Source: Vitis vinifera (lineage: Eukaryota; Streptophyta; Magnoliopsida; Vitales; Vitaceae). Taken from it: a stretch of 64,000 nucleotides of DNA. The stretch spans positions 25,917,001 through 25,981,000 of the forward strand of contig NC_081817.1 in the NCBI RefSeq assembly GCF_030704535.1, written 5' to 3'. The first letter of the stretch is position 1; each line of letters opens with the position of its first letter. A program made the position numbers and the translations under genes. Positions 38,301-46,509 of the stretch are shown piece after piece. The notes under the pieces were generated by a model, which searched no databases, was not told the DNA's origin, and worked only from the letters and a program-made list of their open reading frames with translations.

Positions 38301-41300
38301 TCCACTTGCATGTATCACCTATGTTGGGACAAGCCGTCATTACAAGGCCCCACATGAGCTTTGCAAATCATGCTATTGCTATTTCAAATATCAGTATGCC
38401 TTTGTGATCTCTGAATTCTTTGCATCCTAACTAAATGCTATGGTTCAAATATGAGAGATACCACAACATAAAACCATTAGCATAACAATTAATGGTATTG
38501 GTGGAAAAAAAAATTGCCATTTAACAAAATATATTGGCAGATACATGATAACATATAAGATACCATGGACCATAGAAACTGTATAAGAAAGGAAGTTCCC
38601 AGTAACAAAAGAAACCTTCCACCAGTTTGGATAAAAGAAATTTCAGAAAAACAGAATAAAGATGGGAAGAAATAACAATGAAGTGTTCCCATTCTACAAA
38701 TATTTAACTCAGTAATACGAGGTATAAATTCAAATATTAACAACATTATACCTTCTCAAGAGATTCAAGTGGAACGTCAACAGATTTCTTCTGCCCATTT
38801 AAGCAGGAATGTATTGTATCCTCTTCATCCAGGTCAGCATGATCAAACTCCAAATCTAACACGTTGCTTGTGCCCAGATATGTAGTTTCTGTAGCAGCCA
38901 AATTCTCAATGGGATCAGCCAAACCAGATCTCAACAGACATTCATGTGCAGCTTCCCGGCCTTCTTGAGTTAGCATATACCTGAAGAATAATAAAGGTTC
39001 ATGCAAAAACCACCTACTAAGCACAGCACAAGTTCTATACAAAGGAATTAATATCTGTCTGAGTATGAAAGGTCCTTTTGTTTGACATGAGATCTAAGTG
39101 CACAGTTTCACTGAGCCATACTAAACACATGTACCATGTAGATAAGATCACAACACACAAAATTATATTTGGTACAAGTGTTTATAATCTCGTGAGGACA
39201 ATTATTGTAGTTTACAAAAAATTATGACAAAGATCCAATAATAATATAGAGATGCCTCAGGTATTTGTCAGAAATTTCTAAATCTGCAATAGCAGTACTG
39301 GCACCACATTGGTGGTTGTGGTGGTTCCAACAACAATGGTCAAAGCTTTGGGAGTTGTGTCAATTATGGTGGCTAGAGGTTGTGGTGGTAGCAGTGATAA
39401 TGATCTGGTGTGACAGCTCAGTAAGTGAAATGGGTAATGGTAAGAATGATTGTGGCAGCTGCAGGTGATATGGCAATAGTTCAGGTGGCAACCAAAGGTG
39501 AGAGCAATGGGGTTGACCAGATGCTATCAGCAAGGGCAGTACCCGCCGGCTAGCTGCAAATTATAGAAATGTAATATGACAAATGTAAATTATTAAGTCT
39601 GTTCTCCAAGAATGCATTTTCAGGCTCTCAGCTCTCATAACCAAACACACATTTTTTTCCTGAGAACACACCACAAAGAATAATGCTTCTATAAATGTAG
39701 AATAAACACAATCCAAATTACTTAAGTATAGAAGTGTACTCCATGTCACAATTTAGCAGTAAATTATCAAAATGAACAAGTCACAACAAATGAACATATA
39801 AAAATTTTTCCAGAAAATAAAACCAATTCATGATGCATATAACCAGAAAAGGGGAGATGAAAAATTGCAATTGAGGGCTATACTTCGCAGGGCAACTAGA
39901 TTTCACAACTAGTCCTTTGGTTATCAATGTCTTCATGCAGCTCCATCCACTATACCATTCCCTAGAAGAACTTCCAAAATGCCCACGTTTTCCTTTCTCT
40001 TTTTCTGGCCTAAGAACATAAAATCCAGTTTCAAAACCATCATTCGCATCATCCAAAACCTTTTGAGAGGCTTAAGCAATGAATAAATAGAAAATATGAA
40101 TCAACGATTCAACATACACAATTGGCACCCGTGAAAGCCCACTTGCTTCAGCTGCATTGATAAGGTCCTGTTTACCCATAAAATCACTCCCAGTTGCAGT
40201 CCCCCTGATGTTTGAAAAAGTTTGCTACTCATAATTCACTAAATTTACCAAAAGGAAAAAGAAAAAAAAAAAAAGTTGTACATGAATAGGAATTCAGATA
40301 TTCAAGCTTATACCTGTACAGAGCAATCAGTAGCGCATAAGCCACAGAATTCTTTTGTGGCATATAACGTTTGGTACCCTTAGCTTTCTTCCCTAAACAG
40401 ATTAAATTGAGAATTGATTTGCAACCTTCATTGGTTTTTCTCCTTCAAACAACACGACATGGACAATTTGAAGCCCAAATGTAACAAAAAAAAAAAGAAA
40501 TACCCTTTTCTGACAAATCTTGTGGTTCTGAAGTGCCTGAATCGGCCTTGAAATACTCCTGCATCAGCCTCAGAATCCATTTCCCCACGCCCCTGCCACA
40601 GATATAAACCAAACCGTTCCAAGCAGAAAGAGGGAAAAGAGTCAATAAACCCCATTGCCTGTCAAGAAAATCGATAAAATAAAACCAACTTTAAATCTGG
40701 TATATGCTTACATGAAGCCTTAGCAAAGCAACAGAAAAATTGGAAGTTACCCATTTGAGCTTAGAAAATTTTAAGAGTGTTCGGACAGGGCTTGGAAATT
40801 CCGGAAAGAAAAAAGTGTTACATCAATATAAGAACAGAAAGAAGAAAAAAGTACCCTTTTCCGGGAAAGTGGTTATTTCCTGGGGAAACAAACACAGACC
40901 CAATTGAGCCGCCAAAAAAAAAAAAAAATCGTAGGCAATCATGGAGACATTAAAATAAATAAATAAAGATGTGTACATAAAAACCAGCGGAATAAAAAGA
41001 AAATTTTTCCTTTTCCAGGAAAACAGTCATTTTCCAGCTAAAGAAGCAGAGACCCAATAGAGTTGAGAGAAGCCCTTTTAAGTTCATGACGGGTATAACG
41101 AATTGGAAAAAAAAAAAAAAGGGGGAGGGGGGAGATGCTCAATCAACTCAAATGGAGAGTTAAAAAGAAACAAATTCCTTTCCCGGAGGACTCTCAATTT
41201 CCCAGGAACCAAACAATGACTCACTTGATCTGAGAGAACTCCTTGAGGGTTTTGACCGGGACTTCGGATCTGCAAACATTGGAATAAGCTCTGTAGAGCG

Positions 41301-41418
41301 TCAGGTCAATGTTCTCCGAAATTCCCTTGGGCTGCTCCGCCATTTCTTGCCTCTTTCTCCACAAGAACGCGGCAAGCTCTTCGTTCTCTGGGCACACCAC
41401 TCTACCCTGATTCTCCAT
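17306..41418 (-). CDS. MUS81: Crossover junction endonuclease MUS81
   Basis: Catalytic subunit of the MUS81-EME1 structure-selective nuclease, which cuts branched DNA during recombination and fork repair in the nucleus. Fifteen exons (transcript order): 41225-41418, 40504-40592, 40314-40392, 40118-40204, 39884-40009, 38752-38980, 35829-36036, 35589-35719, 34407-34555, 32387-32444, 29095-29253, 27761-27840, 24470-24707, 17911-17997 and 17306-17410. They total 2019 nt, or 672 aa, all phase-consistent. Domains: N-terminal helix-hairpin-helix (about 55-80), winged-helix region (about 95-205), a variable linker, XPF/ERCC4 nuclease (about 410-530) and a C-terminal (HhH)2 region (about 560-645). Catalytic signature residues are present: DDRE 422-425, GD 457-458 and ERKNVND 479-485. 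The gene spans 24 kb because introns 10, 12 and 13 contain transposons; the coding frame is unbroken. Confidence 0.93.
18150..18412 (-). repeat. 3' LTR of the copia element
   Basis: A 263-bp block, beginning tgaaaacagag and ending ctccaaca on the plus strand, pairs with the block at 23922-24198. Adjacent 'catcccctcaag' is the complement of the polypurine tract. Confidence 0.8.
18679..18930 (-). pseudogene. copia RNase H fragment
   Basis: An 83-codon open piece carrying the copia RNase H phrases [17 protein letters not shown] and SSNTEAEF. It is followed by disrupted frame, so it is a pseudogene piece of the element spanning 18150-24198. Confidence 0.8.
19175..19408 (-). pseudogene. copia reverse transcriptase fragment
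   Basis: Contains [11 protein letters not shown], the copia form of the YVDD catalytic box, then a KFEIKDLG-like segment ([18 protein letters not shown]). Both ends run into stops or shifts. Part of the copia element in MUS81 intron 13. Confidence 0.8.
20218..20915. mobile_element. Possible MITE nested in the copia element
   Basis: A block that interrupts copia-like sequence. Its left side reads 'tatcaaaggcgatcacctag' and is rich in GCC/GGC phrases (gcctagg, ccaaggcgg). Its right side has 'cacctttcgccttaagctat', which in reverse complement resembles the left end. This looks like a non-autonomous element common in this genome type. Exact ends and target duplication are not established. Confidence 0.35.
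21735..21872 (+). mobile_element. LINE 3'-end fragment nested in the copia element
   Basis: The segment ends 'acaatacttttacttatcag' followed by an A-run. That tail is the reverse complement of the 3' tail of the LINE at 24877-26615 (ttgataagtaagagatagta). It is therefore a heavily 5'-truncated copy of the same L1-type family inserted in opposite orientation. Confidence 0.45.
23922..24198 (-). repeat. 5' LTR of the copia element
   Basis: A 277-bp block, beginning tgaaaatagag and ending ctccaaca on the plus strand. The adjoining 'gttctgatacca' is the complement of the tRNA-Met primer-binding site. Confidence 0.8.
24959..25176. repeat. 109-bp tandem duplication inside the LINE
   Basis: Two adjacent units start 'gagcactaaaaaa' at 24959 and 25068. 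Both contain 'aagaagggacacaaaaatac' and 'accaatctatgaattccacc'. They differ at several positions, so the duplication is not very recent. Confidence 0.75.
25139..25582 (-). pseudogene. LINE C-terminal (zf-RVT-like) fragment
   Basis: A 147-codon open piece with the spacing typical of the plant L1 C-terminal domain: W-rich segments, [14 protein letters not shown], and a conserved [14 protein letters not shown] block. It belongs to the LINE insertion and has no role in MUS81. Confidence 0.75.
26064..26711 (-). pseudogene. LINE reverse transcriptase 3' portion
   Basis: Two overlapping broken frames encode the end of an L1-type reverse transcriptase: [24 protein letters not shown], then [19 protein letters not shown] and the DFLWG segment. 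The leftmost frame reads across the insertion boundary at 26616 into host intron, so its N-terminal residues are not LINE sequence. Confidence 0.75.
27841..29094 (-). other. MUS81 intron 11
   Basis: A 1.25-kb AT-rich intron between the ERKNVND-bearing exon and the [11 protein letters not shown] exon. No transposon or conserved motif recognised. Confidence 0.6.
29768..30060. mobile_element. MITE-like element in MUS81 intron 10
   Basis: The left end reads 'ggtgttgttcgctttttt' and the right end 'ataaatcgaacaccc', whose reverse complement begins 'gggtgttcgatttat'. The inverted ends and the lack of coding capacity suggest a MITE. Target duplication was not resolved. Confidence 0.4.
30505..31665. 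mobile_element. Non-autonomous DNA element with nested MITE
   Basis: The left boundary 'agtcagagccagatatttt' and the right boundary 'ggccactacaggctccatta' (reverse complement taatggagcctgtagtggcc) resemble the GGAGCC-type ends common to plant hAT-related elements. A second element (30770-31112) splits it. A 118-codon minus-strand frame inside is low-complexity and not recognised as transposase. Confidence 0.35.
30770..31112. mobile_element. MITE-like repeat (family member 4, reverse orientation)
   Basis: Ends 'gggctttgtttaaaaaatgt' and 'aaattgttatcaaacaaaat'. The interior is the reverse complement of the PAP-intron member at 11022-11370 (shared phrase 'tatacaatgctttattttta'). Confidence 0.45.
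32445..34406 (-). other. MUS81 intron 9
   Basis: About 2 kb of AT-rich intron between the DDRE exon and the short exon 10. No element with clear ends recognised. Confidence 0.6.
34556..35588 (-). other. MUS81 intron 8
   Basis: About 1 kb of AT-rich intron. Nothing recognised beyond splice sites. Confidence 0.6.
36037..38751 (-). other. MUS81 intron 6
   Basis: A 2.7-kb intron containing a MITE-like T/A-rich stretch around 36350-37010 and several homopolymers (e.g. near 36765 and 37977). No coding segment with family similarity was found. Confidence 0.55.
38981..39883 (-). other. MUS81 intron 5 with a GT-rich tract
   Basis: A 0.9-kb intron. On the plus strand 39300-39500 is rich in TGG/GTGG phrases (tggtggttgtggtggtt), unlike the AT-rich surroundings. 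It could be a decayed low-complexity insert; no gene is indicated. Confidence 0.5.
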
Positions 41419-42340
41419 TTGGCGTTCGATGTTCTAGAATCTCGTGAAGTTGATCGATTTAGGGTTTTGATTTGGGCATTTTGATTTTGGGAGGTTGCAG
41501 AAGGGAAGAACAAAACCGCGCCAGGTTCGTCTCTGTTGGGGAGTTTTGAAATTGCCACCTTGCCAATTCAGCAAGTCCCCCAATTTTCGTTTTAAATTAA
41601 AAGACGAATTTACCCCCAATTGGTTATTACATCAATTGTGTAATGACTTTATCTACAAATCAAATTTTATAAAATAACGCATTATTTTATAAAACAACTC
41701 TTCAAAGCTAGGCTTTCAAATAATAAAAAAAAAAATAGTATTCTCCATGTTTTTGCCACTATTATGAAAACAAAAAAAAAAAAAGGGATGCTATTTGTGT
41801 TTTTAATTAGTGTTCTCCATGCATTCTCACCTTTTCTTTGCATAGGAAAAGTTAGTCGGACAAAAATTCAACAATTTTTTTATTTTTTATTTCAATATTT
41901 CTTTTTAGATATTTCAATATTTTATCCCCATATCATTTTTCAGATGCATTTCAAACCTAAAACCTCATTTCTTCTATTACATATCTTTTTATTATTAAAA
42001 ATGGTAAATAAGGAATAAAGGGTTGTAAAATCAGTATTTACATACCTTCCTATTATTCAGAGTAGTAAATAAGGAAGAAAGGATTTCATAATTAGTTGAG
42101 ATCCAAATTTTGGGATGTCTCAAATTACAAATAAATAAGGTCTAATTGTCGAGATCATGAGCATGAAATGCTTTGTTTTTATTTTTATTTTTTTCTTTAT
42201 TATTTAATGGGTGAGGGTAGAATCATCTAGCAATTGTAATCTTTTTTGAATTTTCAAAAATAAAATTCTATCATTTTTCCTTTCTTTGTTCCGCATTGTA
42301 TCAATTTGTATAAGCTAGTGATCTTGCTCACATCTAGATT
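41419..42340. other. MUS81 5' flank
   Basis: This should hold the MUS81 leader and promoter on the minus strand, although I could not fix a transcription start. The GC content is higher up to about 41600, then the sequence turns AT-rich with homopolymers. No gene recognised. Confidence 0.4.
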
Positions 42341-42647
42341 ATGGAAGGAACTAGAGGGTAAGAAATGAAGTAAATTGAAGAAGCATTGAGGCAATTGCGT
42401 AACAATTCAGATCCTCACTCTAAGTCATTATGATCTGATTGATATATATATATCAATCAGATCATAATGAGACCTCACACCACAATGAATATGGGAAAAA
42501 CCTTAATCTTACCGACAACTTCAAAGCTTAGTATGGTATGATTGATTTTCCGAAATTTGCTGGAATTGACCCCCAACGATGGGTGTTTAGATGCCAAAGG
42601 TTTTCTCATTACTATGGAGGGGCAGAAGATCACAAGGTGTTTGTGCC

Positions 42648-42650
<3 letters not shown>
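42341..42650 (+). pseudogene. LTR-retrotransposon gag fragment
   Basis: Begins with an ATG followed by early stops and then IEEALRQLRNNSDPHSKS. After a frameshift it continues MIDFPKFAGIDPQRWVFRCQ (42538 on), which has the layout of the retrotransposon gag N-terminal domain (xDFPxFxGxDPxxWxxRxxxxF). It is interrupted by a 46-bp palindrome and runs into an AT microsatellite. Only a remnant remains; the rest of the element was not found. Confidence 0.6.
42425..42470. repeat. Perfect 46-bp palindrome
   Basis: The sequence tcattatgatctgattgata and its exact reverse complement meet at a central TATATA. Both 23-base halves pair without mismatch or loop. It lies within the gag remnant. Confidence 0.9.

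Positions 42651-42704
<54 letters not shown>
42651..42704. repeat. (AT)27 microsatellite
   Basis: Fifty-four bases of uninterrupted AT dinucleotide repeat, sitting exactly at the boundary between the gag remnant and the first repeated transporter-flank block. Confidence 0.95.
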
Positions 42705-42708
<4 letters not shown>

Positions 42709-43160
42709 CTCACAAGCTTCTTTAACTTTAAACCCCTAATTCCGTCTTTTATTTAAGAACGAGAAATTTGAAATGTAAGCATTTTTAGATTAGTTTTCAC
42801 TCTATTTAATAGTCGTTCATACCTTCTACCATAAACTCAAGAAGGAATTTTTGTCCCTTCCTAATTTTTTCCATCATCTTCCCTAGTTTTTAATTCCCAT
42901 GATTTGAAAGGAGCTGACAATGTGAAACGACCTAGAAAGAGCGTACATCCATGTTCGCTCTTAATTCCTTAGTCCTCGTATTAAGCTCTTCAAGACCTTT
43001 AGTAATATTATAATTACCTCACAATTATTATTCACAGAAATGTGGAAAATTGGACTAAATCTTAGGAATTTATGGGTAAAGACCCTACACTTGCTCGAAT
43101 TTTGAAGAAAAGTTGAAGGCACGTACATAGTTTTGCAAATAAAAATTGATTATGGGAAGA
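42705..43160. repeat. Transporter-array flank block, unit A
   Basis: Starts 'ctcacaagcttctttaa' and includes 'aggaatttttgtcccttcct' and 'tgatttgaaaggagctga'. The same block recurs at about 50215-50600 (unit B), shortened at about 57958-58129 (unit C), and its last part reappears at 63950-64000. In unit A it continues uninterrupted through 'gaccctacacttgctcgaa', the empty form of the site that carries an insertion in B and C. Confidence 0.8.
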
Positions 43161-43429
43161 TGAATTCAGTTGATAAAAAGGAGTCAATGGTCCTGGTTTT
43201 CTCGGAAAGCCTTTTTAATAATTTCAATTATGGTTTACGAGTGGGAAATTATAACTAATCTTAAAAATCTCAAGTAATGCCATTGAATGGTTTTGTAGAA
43301 GACGAGAAGGTAAATGGTATTGGATAAGGTTGATGATAATTTATGAAACATGGGTATATATTTTAGTTTGAAAGGAATGTGGATAAACATTTGAGACATT
43401 TATAGATCAATCATTGCATGACATGAATG

Positions 43430-43725
43430 TCTAAGAGGATGTTTGTTTTTTTGGTTTTTTAACTAAAAGTAATTTGTTTTCAGAATTTAGGATTTTTGTT
43501 TTTTTTTTACCTTTTCACGATTTATTATAAATTTTTTACTGAATAGAAAAAGTCAAAATATTTAATTTTTTCTAAATATAAAAAATAACATATTAAATTT
43601 TCTTTACTTTTTAATATTTAATAAAAATAAAATACTACAAATATAAACAACCTAATATTTAATACTATTAAACATTAAAATTCTATTTAGAATTAAATAA
43701 AAAAAACAAACACCACCTAAGTGAC
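43430..43725. mobile_element. MITE-like element upstream of transporter copy 1
   Basis: The left end 'aggatgtttgtttttttgg' and the right end 'aaaaaaaacaaacaccac' form an imperfect inverted pair. 'ctaag' occurs on both flanks, a possible 5-bp target duplication. The interior is AT-rich without coding capacity. Confidence 0.45.
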
Positions 43726-44077
43726 CACAAACAAGAGATTCGGAGTTTCAAATGTTTTTCTAATTTTTTTACTTCACTGATAATAAGGCGTGTAGGATGT
43801 TGTTTCTTGGGGGGAAATTTCTTGAAGTAAAATAGGACTTAAAATTAAAGCATCAACCAATCCAACCTATCCAACCTAATATTTTTCACACTCCTTAATT
43901 AAATTGCCAACAACCCAATGAAGAAAAACTACTTTGTAACTTTTATTTGCCACAAAAAGATCTTCAAAATCCCCTCTGGTCCCAACTCACAAGTTTCGTG
44001 TCAGCATTACCTGTCTAATTTATGCAGAGAAGCTTGGACCAATTTTAGAAAAATCTCAAATTAGTGAAATGCTTGAC

Positions 44078-44084
44078 TATAAAA
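44078..44084 (+). promoter_or_regulatory. Putative TATA box, transporter copy 1
   Basis: The TATAAAA motif lies 145 bases before the start codon and is preserved at the same distance in copy 2 (55082). The whole proximal promoter and leader are nearly identical in both copies. Confidence 0.45.
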
Positions 44085-44222
44085 TTCACACTTCTGGATT
44101 TGTAATCTCGCTCATTCAATTTTCCCACTCTCTTTGTATCTCTTTACCGTGAGTTGAACTTCGTGTCTTTTGGTTTTTCCTTTTATGTTGTGTGATTGAG
44201 TTTATTATTGAAAAAGGCAAAG

Positions 44223-46371
44223 ATGACAAAGATCGAAAAGGTTGGTAGCTTTGAATCGAAAATCACCGTTTATGTGGTAGTTTGTTGGGTTCTAGCGGCC
44301 TGTGGAGGCCTGATGTTCGGCTACGACATCGGAATTTCAGGTGCAAAATGCTTGCATGTGTTAAGTCATTCACTATTCCGATTTTATTTTATTTTTATGA
44401 GCTTTCTCTTGGTAATCTAAAGCGTGCCTTCGAAGTTGATGGTATAATCCAATTCCAATCCTTGGACGTTTTTCAATTTGTCAGCATGATCCTACAATGA
44501 ATAAGTCGTTCAAACCACTGGATCACAGTAGCGATTTTTAAATCATTGAAGATGTAATCCAGCAGCTTACGTTTAAATCATTGTTGTCATTGGTGTGGCA
44601 GGTGGAGTGACGGCCATGGATGACTTCCTCATCAAGTTCTTTCCGGCCGTTTATCAAAGAAAGCTTCGTGCGAAGGAAGACAACTACTGCAAGTATGACA
44701 ATCAATACCTTCAGCTTTTCACATCTTCACTCTATCTTGCTGCTCTCGTTTCCAGCTTTGCTGCCTCAAAGATGTGCTCCAAATTGGGTCGAAAGCCCAC
44801 GATTTTCGTGGCATCTGCCTTTTTCTTGTGTGGCAGTCTCTTGAGCGCGGCCGCTCAACGAATTTGGATGATCATCCTTGCCAGGGTTCTTCTAGGTGTT
44901 GGGGTTGGGTTTGGCAATGAGGTATGAATGTTGCACCAGTTACAACAGTTTTTATCATCATCCTTCTCCTTTTCGCATAAAATCATCAATTTTTCGCGCA
45001 CTGCTGCTTTAAATTGTTCGTTACTTTCGAACCGTAAGTCGAAATTACGAACCTTTTTTTTTGTTGGATTCACATCGTCGAGATTTTCGATCATCAAATG
45101 CTAGGCATTGCTTTGAAGGTACGAAACACCAGCGTGGACTGCTAATTATAACTAATTACATCAACATCTTGAAAATTTTGTAGGCTGTTCCTCTATTTTT
45201 GTCGGAGATTGCACCAGTCCAGCATCGAGGAGCTGTAAACATTCTCTTCCAACTCTTCATTACAATAGGGATTTTGTTCGCAAATTTGGTAAACTATGGC
45301 GCGTCCAAGATTCATCCATGGGGATGGAGACTGTCTTTAGGCCTTGCATCCCTTCCGGCTGCCTTCCTATTTGTAGGCTCTGTGGTCATCATTGAAACAC
45401 CGGCGAGCCTGGTCGAGCGTAATCAAGAATCTCAAGGGCTATCGACGCTTAAGAAGATAAGGGGAGTAGAAGATGTTGATGCGGAGTTTGAACAGATTAA
45501 AATGGCTTGCGAGGCAGCACGAGAGGTCAAGGATCCATTCAAGAGACTCATGAAGCGCTCTAGCATGCCCCCATTAATCATTGGCGTTATGATGCAAGTG
45601 TTTCAGCAGTTTACGGGGATCAATGCTATCATGTTTTATGCACCGGTTTTGTTTCAGACCGTCGGGTTTAAGAATGACGCATCTTTGTTGTCCTCTGTCA
45701 TCACCGGACTTGTGAATGTTTTCAGCACGTTGGTCTCGATCTATGGTGTTGACAGGGTCGGGAGGAGGAAACTGCTTCTCCAAGCTTGCGTCCAGATGTT
45801 CATAAGCCAGGTGATGTATTGAATTGGCATAACCCTGCTTTTTCTTAACTTTTCCAAGTAGCCTGTTCACATATTGGTATTGACCGTGGATCATTTGCAA
45901 TGCTATATGATGCAGACTGCAATTGGAGCAATCCTACTAGTTCACTTGAAAGGTTCGAACTCTCTGGACGAAGGACTAGCAGGGCTTGTGGTGGTGCTAG
46001 TGTGTTTGTTTGTTATGTCCTTTGCATGGTCATGGGGTCCTCTTGGTTGGTTGATACCCAGCGAAACTTTTCCTCTGGAGATAAGAACTTCCGGGTTTGC
46101 ATGTGCAGTGAGCTCCAACATGCTCTTCACCTTCATCATTGCTCAGGCATTCTTGTCGATGATGTGCCACATGCGTGCCTTCATATTTTTCTTCTTTGCT
46201 GCTTGGATAGTGGCCATGGGGTTGTTCGTGTTATTCCTGTTGCCCGAGACAAAGAATGTGCCGATTGATGCCATGGTTGAGAGGGTGTGGAAGCAGCACC
46301 CGGTCTGGAAGAGATTCATGGATGATTATGACGGTAAAGAAGACGTAAAAAATGTTGGGATGATCATATGA
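44223..46371 (+). CDS. STP/HEX6-type hexose-proton symporter, copy 1
   Basis: Four exons: 44223-44340, 44602-44921, 45184-45810 and 45916-46371 (TGA), giving 1521 nt and 506 aa. The product is a major facilitator superfamily monosaccharide/H+ symporter of the plasma membrane with 12 predicted membrane helices, importing hexoses from the apoplast. Diagnostic motifs: GYDIGISGG in helix 1 (Asp35 matches the proton-coupling Asp of STPs), LGRKPT after helix 2, LSEIAPVQHRG, a PETPxSL-like ETPASLVER, QQFTGINAIMFYAPV in the sugar-binding helix 7, DRVGRR, WGPLGWLIPSE and a final PETK. Cysteines in YCKYD and MMCHM match the lid disulphide of plant STPs. The start is the ATG at 44223; the frame is open upstream but without another ATG. 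Near-identical to the gene at 55227. Confidence 0.93.
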
Positions 46372-46509
46372 CGATTGCACAGAAAAATATTTTCTTTTTC
46401 GCCACAAATGTGGGACGACTCATGCAAAAGAATGTTTTTGTTCTCATGCATGGGTAGAGCCCTTTATCAATCTGAATGTAAATGATTGTACATACAATGT
46501 TGGAACCAT
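46372..46509 (+). other. 3' flank specific to transporter copy 1
   Basis: About 138 bases between the stop codon and the CACTA-like element. They are absent after the stop of copy 2, whose sequence passes directly into the block matching 49640. Probably 3' untranslated sequence lost from copy 2. Confidence 0.5.

Noticed and set aside
42651..42704. Regular repeat that might suggest an array such as CRISPR
   Set aside because: It is a plain AT dinucleotide microsatellite with no spacers, in eukaryotic DNA.
44196..44222. Upstream extension of the transporter frame (nine codons before the ATG)
   Set aside because: The frame is open but position 44196 is TTG, not ATG. The first ATG is 44223 and gives the normal STP N-terminus. 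The same holds for 55200-55226.
45574..45900. Minus-strand open frames of 108 codons over the transporters (also 56577-56903)
   Set aside because: They mirror real exon 3 and intron sequence of the transporter and have no independent support.
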